Below are positions 1 to 8,040 of a stretch of DNA of 64,000 nt, piece after piece; position 1 is the first letter of the stretch; each line of letters opens with the position of its first letter. The stretch lies in contig CAZXFH010000002.1 of the NCBI GenBank assembly GCA_964640055.1, positions 58,104 to 122,103 on the forward strand. Direction: 5' to 3'. This DNA comes from CAZXFH01 sp964640055. GTDB lineage: Bacteria; Fidelibacterota; UBA2242; JAFGTP01. Both the position numbers and the translations under genes were made by a program. A model generated the notes under the pieces. That model was given only the letters and a program-made list of their open reading frames with translations. It ran no database searches and was not told the DNA's origin.

Positions 1-297
1 CATAAGCAGGGATATAATTTTAAGCAGGCGACAGATAGTTGGCGTGGTAAAGATAAATTAAAACATTTTTCCCTGGCCTTTTATTTAACCATGAGTTCCT
101 ATTATTATCAAAACAGAGGCTTTAATGTTGCGGAGAATAAAGCCCGGAAATGGACTACTTTCACGGTCCTGTCATTGGGGATCGGAAAGGAAATTTGTGA
201 TTATTATAAGGCTGATAGTCATTTCAGCATAAAGGATTTGATGGCCGATATGAGCGGGCTCTTAATCGGCCTTTTATTAATTAACAGAATCGAATGA
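1..297 (+). CDS. DUF2279 / YfiM-like membrane-associated protein, 5' end cut by the window
   Basis: The reading frame is open from base 1, so the gene starts before the window; about 98 codons are visible. The motif DKLKHFSLAFYLT, followed about 40 residues later by GKEICD and then FSIKDLMADMSG with a hydrophobic tail, matches the pattern of DUF2279/YfiM-type proteins (DKxxHF...GKExxD...FSxxDxxA). These are small lipoproteins or membrane proteins of unknown function. The internal ATG at 91 is unlikely to be the start because the DKLKHF motif lies upstream of it. The stop overlaps the next ATG (ATGA), which suggests translational coupling. The family assignment is from motif recognition only. 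Confidence 0.6.
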   Translation, partial: HKQGYNFKQATDSWRGKDKLKHFSLAFYLTMSSYYYQNRGFNVAENKARKWTTFTVLSLGIGKEICDYYKADSHFSIKDLMADMSGLLIGLLLINRIE

Positions 298-1346
298 AAA
301 ATTTTCAGGAATATATCGGTTGTATCCATGCCCATTCGGTCTATTCTGATGGCAGTGGCACCTATCCCGAAATAATCCGGGCTGCTCAGGAATCCAAATT
401 AGATTATCTGATGATGTCCGATCATATGACTTTGGAAGGAAGGGAAAAAGGGTTTTTCGGCTGGCATGATGACCTTTTTCTCAGTATTGGCTATGAAATT
501 GAGGATCCCCAGGATCAACACCATTACCTGGCCTTTGGTCTGGATTCAACCTTACCGCCGCAACTGCCCCATAGGGATTATATCAAAGCAGTTGAAAGAC
601 AGGGCGCTTTGGGGATTGCCGCCCATCCTTTTGAAGAACGGGATGACCAACAGGCCCTGCCCGGATACCCACCCATTACCTGGTCCAGTTTGGATTATCC
701 GGAGGTGAAAGTAATTGAAATCTGGAATATGATGTCCCATTGGATGGAAGCCACTACCTTGCAGAATAAGTACTGGAATGTTATTCATCCGCGCAGTTTT
801 TCCACTTTTCCGAAACGAAGTTTGTTAGAGTGGTGGGATCAGGCTAATTTAAAGCGGAAAGTGACCGGTGTGGGCGCCGTAGATGTGCACGCTACGCAGA
901 TAAAGATACTGGGTCTCTTCAAAAAGGCAATTTTTGATTATAAAATTATGTTCAAATCCATCCATACGCACCTTCTGATGGATGATAAGTTGCATAACCG
1001 GCTGGATGCTGAAAAAGTGGAACAAGCCATGCTAAATATTATTCGCCTGGGACGGACGTTTATTTCCAACTACCGGCGGGGGAATGCCCGGGGATTTCGG
1101 TTCTGGGCTGAAACCAGTTCGGAGACACTCCAAATGGGTGAAACTGGACAGGCGGAAAAGAGCGTGTTAAGAGCAGTCTTACCTCAAAAAGCCCATTGTA
1201 AGCTGATTCGCAATGGTCAGATATATCACCGGGATAACACAGCTGAGTTGAAAGTCTCCGTACCAGCAGGTAGCTACCGCCTGGAGGTGGAAAAAGACCA
1301 GCGGGGATGGATTTACAGCAATCATATAAAAATTAAAAAAGCATAG
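294..1346 (+). CDS. PHP-domain metal-dependent phosphoesterase
   Basis: 350 residues. The N-terminus carries the PHP metal-site pattern HAHSVYSDGSG (residues about 11-21) and MMSDHM (about 39-44), with a further metal ligand in AAHPFEE (about 107-113). PHP proteins hydrolyse phosphoester bonds at a multinuclear metal centre; the substrate here cannot be told. No signal peptide is visible, so it is probably cytosolic. The C-terminal 100 residues look like a beta-rich domain of the kind found in CehA/McbA-like PHP proteins. It overlaps the preceding gene by 4 bases and ends 3 bases before purF, so it is probably co-transcribed with both. Confidence 0.75.
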   Translation: MKNFQEYIGCIHAHSVYSDGSGTYPEIIRAAQESKLDYLMMSDHMTLEGREKGFFGWHDDLFLSIGYEIEDPQDQHHYLAFGLDSTLPPQLPHRDYIKAVERQGALGIAAHPFEERDDQQALPGYPPITWSSLDYPEVKVIEIWNMMSHWMEATTLQNKYWNVIHPRSFSTFPKRSLLEWWDQANLKRKVTGVGAVDVHATQIKILGLFKKAIFDYKIMFKSIHTHLLMDDKLHNRLDAEKVEQAMLNIIRLGRTFISNYRRGNARGFRFWAETSSETLQMGETGQAEKSVLRAVLPQKAHCKLIRNGQIYHRDNTAELKVSVPAGSYRLEVEKDQRGWIYSNHIKIKKA

Positions 1347-1349
1347 GTT

Positions 1350-2702
1350 ATGTGCGGAATCGTAGGTATTTACAATCATCCGGAAGCATCGACGCTGACT
1401 TACCTGAGCTTATATGCCCTACAACACCGGGGACAGGAGGGGGTCGGTATTATTTCTTATGACGGTCAGCGTAATTATCTGTCCAAAGGACGTGGTTTGG
1501 TTCCGGAGGTATTCTCAGATAAAGAGCAGTTGCGCGCTTTACCAGGCACTATGGCAGTCGGGCATAATCGATACGCTACCCACGGTGACACTTCGCTCCA
1601 GAATGTACAGCCTTTTCTTTTCAATTTTAAGGGCCACCAGATCGCTATTTCCCATAATGGTAATTTGGTCAATTTAGAGCCCATCAGAACAGAGTTGGAG
1701 AACAAAGGGACCATTTTCCAAACCACTTCTGATACAGAATTCATTATTCACCTTTTTGCCCATGCCCGGGGGAAGACCTTTGAAGAAAAATTATTGCAGG
1801 CCTTACGCCGGGTACAGGGTGCTTATTCACTGGTGATGATGTATCAGAATAAAATGATTGCGGCCCGAGATCGGCATGGTTTTCGCCCTCTGTGTCTGGG
1901 TAAATGGAATGATACAGTTGCTTTTGCATCTGAAACCTGTGCCCTGGACCTGGTAGGCGCCCGGTATGACCGGGATATCAAACCCGGTGAAATGGTGGTG
2001 CTGGATGAAAATGAAGAGCGGTCCTATCAGATTGCCCCGCCGGAACCAAAACACTGTATATTTGAATATGTCTATTTTTCCCGTCCGGATAGCCGCATTT
2101 TTGGGGAATATGTAGATAAAACACGGCGTAAATTGGGTAAAACTCTGGCCCTTGAAAAGCCGGTACCAGGAGGAGAGATTGTCATTTCGGTCCCGGATTC
2201 AAGCAATACAACGGCGATCGGCTATTCGCAACGGTCAGAAGCGCGCTTTGAAATCGGATTGATTCGCAACCATTATATCGGCCGGACTTTTATTTATCCG
2301 TCCCAAAAGGTCCGAGATTTTTCGGTCAAACTAAAATTCAATACCATTGCTGGTGTGCTGAAGGATCGCAAGGTTACTATTGTTGATGATTCCATTGTGC
2401 GCGGCACTACCCTGAAAAAGCTGGTGCGTATGATTCGCAAAGCGCAGCCCAAAGAGATCCATGTAAGAATTGGATCACCGCCGATAAAATATCCCTGCTA
2501 CTATGGCATGGATTTTCCATCTCAGGCGGAATTGATTGCCAACCGGAAAGAGTTAGCAGCCATTCGCAAGCATCTCAATGTTGACAGCCTGGAGTATTTG
2601 AGTGTGGCGGGATTGCTGAATTCTACATCCCTGCCTCGCAATTGCTTTTGTACTGCCTGTTTTACAGGAGATTATATTGTTAACCAGATGAAAAGTGACT
2701 AA
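1350..2702 (+). CDS. purF: Amidophosphoribosyltransferase (PurF)
   Basis: First committed step of purine synthesis: PRPP plus glutamine to 5-phosphoribosylamine. The protein begins MCGIVGIYN, so Cys2 would become the N-terminal nucleophile of the Ntn glutaminase domain after Met removal. HNRYATHG, SHNGNL and TSDTE are typical glutaminase blocks. The PRPP loop VTIVDDSIVRGTT lies near residues 340-352. Cysteines at 236, 383, 434 and 437 fall where the Bacillus-type enzyme binds a [4Fe-4S] cluster, so this is probably the iron-sulfur, oxygen-sensitive form. At 450 residues it is slightly shorter than many homologues but complete. There is no propeptide before Cys2. Confidence 0.95.
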   Translation: MCGIVGIYNHPEASTLTYLSLYALQHRGQEGVGIISYDGQRNYLSKGRGLVPEVFSDKEQLRALPGTMAVGHNRYATHGDTSLQNVQPFLFNFKGHQIAISHNGNLVNLEPIRTELENKGTIFQTTSDTEFIIHLFAHARGKTFEEKLLQALRRVQGAYSLVMMYQNKMIAARDRHGFRPLCLGKWNDTVAFASETCALDLVGARYDRDIKPGEMVVLDENEERSYQIAPPEPKHCIFEYVYFSRPDSRIFGEYVDKTRRKLGKTLALEKPVPGGEIVISVPDSSNTTAIGYSQRSEARFEIGLIRNHYIGRTFIYPSQKVRDFSVKLKFNTIAGVLKDRKVTIVDDSIVRGTTLKKLVRMIRKAQPKEIHVRIGSPPIKYPCYYGMDFPSQAELIANRKELAAIRKHLNVDSLEYLSVAGLLNSTSLPRNCFCTACFTGDYIVNQMKSD

Positions 2703-2834
2703 TTTATCTTAATCTAGTATTTAACATACTCATATATAAAATGTCCATTATGCAAAAAATAGAAAATATCAAGGGTTATACGGTGTGGTCTGCAATACAA
2801 AAGGACTGCGCAGATTTGAACAGGAGTGAATTGC

Positions 2835-3830
2835 ATGAAATTTAATATCAATCCCCGGTTTCTGAAACCACTGGACTATTTCTTTATTTTACGGCCAACG
2901 CTTTTTTTCCCGGTTTGGGTTGCTACTTTGGCCGGATATGCAACCTTTCACCTTTACGATAATGCTATTGTATGGTGGAACTTTCATTTTAGCTGGCGTA
3001 TTTTACTTAATTTTCTTTTGATAACGCTGTGCTGCGGAGGTGCCTTCATTTTGAACCAGCTGCATGATATAGAAACTGACAAAGAGAATAGAAAGCTATT
3101 TCTGATCGCGGAAAATATTGTCAGTCAGTCCGTCGCAAAAAAGATTGGTTACGGACTCATTGGTATCACGCTCCTACTGTTTTTATTCCAAAATTTATCC
3201 CTGTTTCTGATTGCCTTGGGAGTGGTACTGATCGGCGGCTACTGTTATAATTACGACCCCTTTGCCTGGAAAAACAAACCGGTTATGGGTGTTTTGACCA
3301 ATATGATCGTGGTGGGTTTGTTATTATTTATGTTCGGATGGCGCCTGGGGGGACCCCTAAAAATAAGCACACTGCTCTATGCTGTCCCTTATATTTTAGC
3401 CATTGGATCGATTGCAATTCTCACCACCATTCCTGATATGGAGGGGGACCGTATTACCGGTAAAATAACCTTTGCAGTCCGCTTCGGCGAAAAGCTTAGC
3501 ATATGGATTTCCTTTGTCATAATCGCTCTGGCCTTTATCGTTGGGTTGATTAATGATGACCCGGTTATTTCTCATTCCATTTTAATATCTTCTCCCTTAT
3601 ACGTTATTTTACTATTTAAACAGGATCTAACCTGGGTTTTACGCACTATTCGCTATCCAATCTTATTTATCGCTTTGTTTTTAAGCGTGGAATTTCCCTA
3701 CTTCTTTATAGCCATTCTGGCGAATTATTATATATCAAAAATATACTATGCCACGCGCTTTAATCTTGATTATCCTTCCTTTAAAATAGAGGAGGAAGCC
3801 TATGATAATAGTCAATCAGCAAATTTGTGA
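2835..3830 (+). CDS. UbiA-family prenyltransferase
   Basis: Polytopic membrane protein, about 331 residues. A first acidic motif NQLHDIETD (N-x3-D-x3-D, with Gln where the family usually has Asp) and a second motif DMEGDRITG are the two Asp-rich sites that bind prenyl diphosphate through Mg2+. The ATG at 2835 is preferred over the GTG at 2826 because AGGAG sits 8-9 bases before it. The end overlaps the ferredoxin gene by 29 bases and a geranylgeranyl reductase follows. In that company a role in making or modifying isoprenoid lipids (DGGGP-synthase-like) is an inference; a quinone or other prenylated product remains possible. Confidence 0.8.
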   Translation: MKFNINPRFLKPLDYFFILRPTLFFPVWVATLAGYATFHLYDNAIVWWNFHFSWRILLNFLLITLCCGGAFILNQLHDIETDKENRKLFLIAENIVSQSVAKKIGYGLIGITLLLFLFQNLSLFLIALGVVLIGGYCYNYDPFAWKNKPVMGVLTNMIVVGLLLFMFGWRLGGPLKISTLLYAVPYILAIGSIAILTTIPDMEGDRITGKITFAVRFGEKLSIWISFVIIALAFIVGLINDDPVISHSILISSPLYVILLFKQDLTWVLRTIRYPILFIALFLSVEFPYFFIAILANYYISKIYYATRFNLDYPSFKIEEEAYDNSQSANL

Positions 3831-3993
3831 TCTTTGCGGGGCTTGTGTGGGGGTCTGCCCGCAAGATTGTATTGTGCTCAGTGAGTATCAACTCACTATA
3901 GCGCAAACCGCATGCACTGACTGTCTGCTTTGTGTGCGTTTATGCCCTATGGCGGCCCTGGAAAAATCGGAAAAAACCGCTAAAGTGGAGTAA
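3802..3993 (+). CDS. Small 2x[4Fe-4S] ferredoxin
   Basis: 63 residues with two CxxCxxCxxxCP clusters: CDLCGACVGVCP and CTDCLLCVRLCP. It begins inside the end of the UbiA gene (GGAGGAAGCC just before the ATG serves as ribosome binding site) and ends 5 bases before the reductase. Archaeal and some bacterial geranylgeranyl reductases take electrons from ferredoxin, so this protein is a reasonable electron donor for the next gene. That pairing is inferred from the overlap and spacing, not shown. Confidence 0.88.
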   Translation: MIIVNQQICDLCGACVGVCPQDCIVLSEYQLTIAQTACTDCLLCVRLCPMAALEKSEKTAKVE

Positions 3994-3998
3994 AGGCG

Positions 3999-5171
3999 AT
4001 GAAAGGGTACTATGATATCACAGTTGTCGGCGGGGGCCCTGCCGGGACCACGGCAGCCTGGGAGGCGGCTAAAAATGGCGCTCACGTGGTTCTCTTTGAA
4101 AGAGATCGGGAAATTGGGGTACCAGTCCGCTGCGCGGAAGGCGTTGGAGAAAAAGGCCTGGCAAAATATTTAGAAATTGATCCTCAGTGGATTGCCAACC
4201 GATTGACTAAGTTCCGATTGATTTCACCTCAGAAAAAAGCTGTGGAACTCATTCCCAAAGAGCGGGGTTTGGTACTACATCGCCGCTTGTTTGACCATGC
4301 CTTAGCGGAAAAGGCCGCGGGCTGTGGTGTGGAAATTTTCACGAAAGCCGATGTGTTTAAGCTGAAGCGCTATTCAAATTATACAGAGTTGTATTTGAAC
4401 TATCTGGGTCGGGAAAAACGGGTAAAAGCCAAACTGGTGATTGCGGCCGATGGGGTGGAATCCCGGATCGCGCGTTTTTATGGTATTAATGCCCATTTGA
4501 AACCGGAGGATATTGATATTTGCATTCAAATTTGTGCGGGTAACCTTGATATAGATCCCAATCTGGCAGAATTCTGGATCAGTCGTCAATGGGCCCCGGG
4601 TGGCTACGCCTGGGTTTTTCCCAAGGGCGAAGGGCTGGCCAATATTGGATTGGGTGTCAATGGCATTTATGCCGGGAAAATATCGGTGCTGCAATATTTG
4701 AACAATTTTATCGCTGAAAATTATCCCACAGCCGTTGCCCTGGATACTATCGCCGGCGGAGTTCCGGTAGCCCTGCGCTTGGAAAAACTGGTAGCCGACG
4801 GATTTATGGCGGTTGGAGATGCAGGGCGACAGATCAATCCCTTGTCAGGGGGAGGTATAACAGCCGCTGTAGAAGCCGGTCAGATGGCCGGAAAAGTGGC
4901 GGCCGGAGCCATTCGTAAAGACGACACCTCCGCTAAACAGTTGATGCCTTATGTCAAAGAGTGGGATAAAACAACCGGAAGCACCTATCGGCTTTTTTAT
5001 AAATTAAAAGAACGTACGTTACGCATGACAGACGAAGAATTTGACGAAATAGCAGACAAATTTCAGGATAGAGATCCTGCTGAAATTACTTTGACCGAAA
5101 TATTCAAATATGTATTTAAAAAGCATCCGGGTTTATTGCTCCATATTGTAAAAGCTTTTGCTGGATTCTAA
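3999..5171 (+). CDS. Geranylgeranyl reductase family FAD protein (archaeal GGR-like)
   Basis: 390 residues. The N-terminal FAD-binding motif VVGGGPAGTTAAWEAA is followed by GVPVRCAEGVG, a block typical of archaeal digeranylgeranylglycerophospholipid reductases. GYAWVFPKGEGLANIGLG (about residues 200-217) fits the YxWxFP substrate-site motif of that family, and AVGDAGRQINPLSGGG is the second FAD motif. The family saturates double bonds of geranylgeranyl chains. It follows a UbiA enzyme and a ferredoxin with 5-base spacing, so the three form a lipid or isoprenoid module. The exact substrate (ether lipid, quinone side chain or other) cannot be read from the sequence. Confidence 0.87.
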   Translation: MKGYYDITVVGGGPAGTTAAWEAAKNGAHVVLFERDREIGVPVRCAEGVGEKGLAKYLEIDPQWIANRLTKFRLISPQKKAVELIPKERGLVLHRRLFDHALAEKAAGCGVEIFTKADVFKLKRYSNYTELYLNYLGREKRVKAKLVIAADGVESRIARFYGINAHLKPEDIDICIQICAGNLDIDPNLAEFWISRQWAPGGYAWVFPKGEGLANIGLGVNGIYAGKISVLQYLNNFIAENYPTAVALDTIAGGVPVALRLEKLVADGFMAVGDAGRQINPLSGGGITAAVEAGQMAGKVAAGAIRKDDTSAKQLMPYVKEWDKTTGSTYRLFYKLKERTLRMTDEEFDEIADKFQDRDPAEITLTEIFKYVFKKHPGLLLHIVKAFAGF

Positions 5172-8030
5172 GTGAATCATTCCTTTCTCAAAAAGATAAA
5201 TTTAGATACCTATATTGCCTTTGATTTTGAAACCACCGGACTTGATCCCGGTCATGATCGGGTGATTGAATTTGCCGGAGTACGGTTTGAGCAGGGTGAG
5301 CCCCGGGAAAGATTGACCTTGCTTTGTAATCCCGGATTTGAAATATCCGAGGAAATACAACTGCTGACTGGCATTAGCAACGCTATGATATCCGGTAAAG
5401 TCTGTTTTGAGGAACATCTTGGTGAGGTAATTGATTTTATTGGAAAAATTCCTCTGGTGGCTCATAATATCAGTTTTGATCTAGCCTTTTTAAAGGCCGC
5501 TATCTATCGGCAAGGGGGTTATAAAGCGCAACGATTACCACGTCATATTTATGATACCCTGCTGTTGGCCCGGACATTTTTCTTTTATCTGCATGATTTC
5601 ACTCTGGGAACGGTGGCAGAATATTGCGGGCTTTCCACGGCCGGAGCGCATCGGGCTGAAGCAGATGCCCTGACGACTGGTAAAATCATGCTCCGGTTGG
5701 TCGAGGAAGCCCAACGCTATGATTTTAAAACACTGCAAACTCTCAATCGCATTTTAGCCGGTACCCAGGATCCCAATCAGGCTCTTTTCCAGGATCTGGC
5801 ACAGGTACGGACCCTAAGGAAATCTCTCAGTAAATCTCCGGTGCCGGATATTGATTGGCAGGCGCGTAAGAATCAGTTGGGAACCTTAACAAATAGGGAC
5901 GGAAAGCCCTTAAAGACAAAGGATTTTGCCGCTGATTATTTTGGTGAAAAAGGGGAACTGGCCGCCCAACTGTCTGGGTTTGAATTTCGGCCTCAGCAAA
6001 GTAAAATGGCAACTTTGGTGCTGGATAGCTTGCGTAATGGCAGGGTGGCCCTGCTGGAAGCCGGCACCGGAGTGGGCAAATCCCTGGCTTATTTACTCCC
6101 TAGTGTCTACTGGTTGACCACCCAAAAGGAACAAGTGCGGCTGGTGGTGGCCAGTAATACCAAAGCCTTACAGGAACAGATATTCTATAAAGAAATTCCT
6201 TTTATTCAGCATAACCTGCAGCTGCCCTTTAAAGCTGTCCTGCTGAAAGGACGTCAGAATTATATTTGCTTAACCCGCTGGTACCGGCTTTTAAATGACC
6301 TGTCGAACCGGGTACCAATCAGTGAACGGTCAGCAATCCTGCCCCTGGTTATTTGGTTAAAGCATACCCGTACCGGAGATATCTCTGAAAATAATGGGTT
6401 CTCTACCAAAAGGAACTGGCGTATCTGGAATGAAATCTGCTCTGAACCGGGCTACTGTACTACCAACGTATGCAAACAATATCAGGGCTGCTTTTTAGGG
6501 AAAATCCGTCAGGAAGCTCATCAGGCCGATGTATTGGTCATTAACCATTCTTTACTTTTAAGTAATGCAGCGACCGAAAACAAAGTGATCCCTGAATATT
6601 CTGATCTGATTATTGATGAGGCCCACAATCTTGAAAAGAATGCCAGCCAGTTTTTTGCCGCCTTTATAACCCTGCCGGCAATCACTTTTTTATTGGATAA
6701 ATTGCATAGCAGCGGGAAACATAATACTGGTCTGTTGAATGATCTGTTGAATCTGGGCCAGCATATCGAGGAAATATCCAAACTGCAAACAACCCTGGAA
6801 TCAATAAAAGTCAAGATAGAGGAAACCCGCTTAACTGCAGCCGTTTTTTTTAAACACCTGGCGGCTATTAAAAAAGCTGACCCGGCGCCTAACCAAAAAA
6901 TCTTCGGGCTGAAAGAACGTTTTAAACAATTCTGTGAGCACTTTCCGGGTATTAAGGATGATAGCACAGAATTTCAAGATGACCTGACGGAATTGATCCC
7001 CTTAATCACAAGATTGACCGAACGGTTGGGGGAATTTGATGCAGATCAGGCCAAGGTTGTGGATGAAATCCAAACCGATCTGAAAGCCAGTCTTACAGAA
7101 ATTGAGGCATACCAACATAATTTAAATACCATTGTTCAAAGTGATGACGAAAATCTCATATTTTGGGTTGAAATGGCGGGCAGCGGTAAAGAAAAATCCG
7201 TCGTTCTGGCCTGTACACCCCTGGCGATTGGAGATTATCTCTATGAGTATCTGTTTAATCAGTTACACAGTGTGATTCTGACCTCCGCCACCTTACGAGT
7301 CGGGGATTCCTTTACTTATCTTTTGAAACGCCTGGGTGTGGCGCATATTGATTCGCAAAAAGTGTCCACGCAAGCGGTGGGTTCGCCTTTCAAATTTCAA
7401 GAGCAAGTGCAATGTTTTACCTATCATATGACCGCTGGAAAGCGCAGTGATAAAGATGGGAGTGCTAACCTTTTAATCCGCCTGGCGCAGGAAACCAGGC
7501 GTGGAATGCTGGTTCTGTTTACATCTTATACAGCCCTGAATTCAATTTATAAAGCCGTTTATCCGACTTTTCGCAATATGGGAACCACTTTGCTGGCCCA
7601 GGGCTTTGGCAGCTCCCGCATGGCGCTTCTGGATCGCTTTCGCCTGGAAAAAAGCTCGGTCTTGCTGGGAACGACCAGTTTCTGGGAGGGAGTTGATGTG
7701 ATTGGAGAATCTTTACAGATCCTGGTTATCGACAAATTACCCTTTGCAGTGCCCACAGAACCAATCATCGAAGCCAATGCTGAAAAAATTAAGCTGGCTG
7801 GTGGCAATCCTTTTTTTGATTACTACGTTCCGGAGTCGGTTTTAAAATTCCGGCAGGGGATTGGACGGTTGATCCGTTCCTCTAGTGATCGGGGTGTCAT
7901 TATTAATTTGGATACTCGCATTGATAAAAAAAGCTATGGTAGATTATTTAAAACCGCTTTTCCGGTAGAGCCCCAAACCATAGTTGGGGCGGATCAGTTA
8001 ATTCAAGCTGTGACCGCTTTTCTGAAATAG
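5172..8030 (+). CDS. dinG: DnaQ-type exonuclease fused to DinG/XPD-family helicase
   Basis: 952 residues, the layout of Bacillus-type DinG. Residues about 16-180 form a 3'-5' exonuclease domain (FDFETTGLD motif I, HNISFDLAFL motif II, HRAEADA motif III). The helicase has Walker A EAGTGVGKS near 295 and DEAH (IIDEAHNLEK) near 482. Four cysteines (one in YICLTRW, then CSEPGYCTTNVCKQYQGC) fit the iron-sulfur domain of XPD-like helicases. GFWEGVD-like TSFWEGVDVIG and QGIGRLIRS are late helicase motifs. It starts with GTG immediately after the preceding stop, with no strong ribosome binding site, so coupling is likely. Probable role: DNA repair or resolution of structured nucleic acids. Confidence 0.9.
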   Translation: MNHSFLKKINLDTYIAFDFETTGLDPGHDRVIEFAGVRFEQGEPRERLTLLCNPGFEISEEIQLLTGISNAMISGKVCFEEHLGEVIDFIGKIPLVAHNISFDLAFLKAAIYRQGGYKAQRLPRHIYDTLLLARTFFFYLHDFTLGTVAEYCGLSTAGAHRAEADALTTGKIMLRLVEEAQRYDFKTLQTLNRILAGTQDPNQALFQDLAQVRTLRKSLSKSPVPDIDWQARKNQLGTLTNRDGKPLKTKDFAADYFGEKGELAAQLSGFEFRPQQSKMATLVLDSLRNGRVALLEAGTGVGKSLAYLLPSVYWLTTQKEQVRLVVASNTKALQEQIFYKEIPFIQHNLQLPFKAVLLKGRQNYICLTRWYRLLNDLSNRVPISERSAILPLVIWLKHTRTGDISENNGFSTKRNWRIWNEICSEPGYCTTNVCKQYQGCFLGKIRQEAHQADVLVINHSLLLSNAATENKVIPEYSDLIIDEAHNLEKNASQFFAAFITLPAITFLLDKLHSSGKHNTGLLNDLLNLGQHIEEISKLQTTLESIKVKIEETRLTAAVFFKHLAAIKKADPAPNQKIFGLKERFKQFCEHFPGIKDDSTEFQDDLTELIPLITRLTERLGEFDADQAKVVDEIQTDLKASLTEIEAYQHNLNTIVQSDDENLIFWVEMAGSGKEKSVVLACTPLAIGDYLYEYLFNQLHSVILTSATLRVGDSFTYLLKRLGVAHIDSQKVSTQAVGSPFKFQEQVQCFTYHMTAGKRSDKDGSANLLIRLAQETRRGMLVLFTSYTALNSIYKAVYPTFRNMGTTLLAQGFGSSRMALLDRFRLEKSSVLLGTTSFWEGVDVIGESLQILVIDKLPFAVPTEPIIEANAEKIKLAGGNPFFDYYVPESVLKFRQGIGRLIRSSSDRGVIINLDTRIDKKSYGRLFKTAFPVEPQTIVGADQLIQAVTAFLK

Positions 8031-8040
8031 GGAGATGTTC

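Noticed and set aside
2703..2834. Riboswitch between purF and the UbiA gene
   Set aside because: No conserved core or strong pairing could be recognised in the AT-rich 130 bp.
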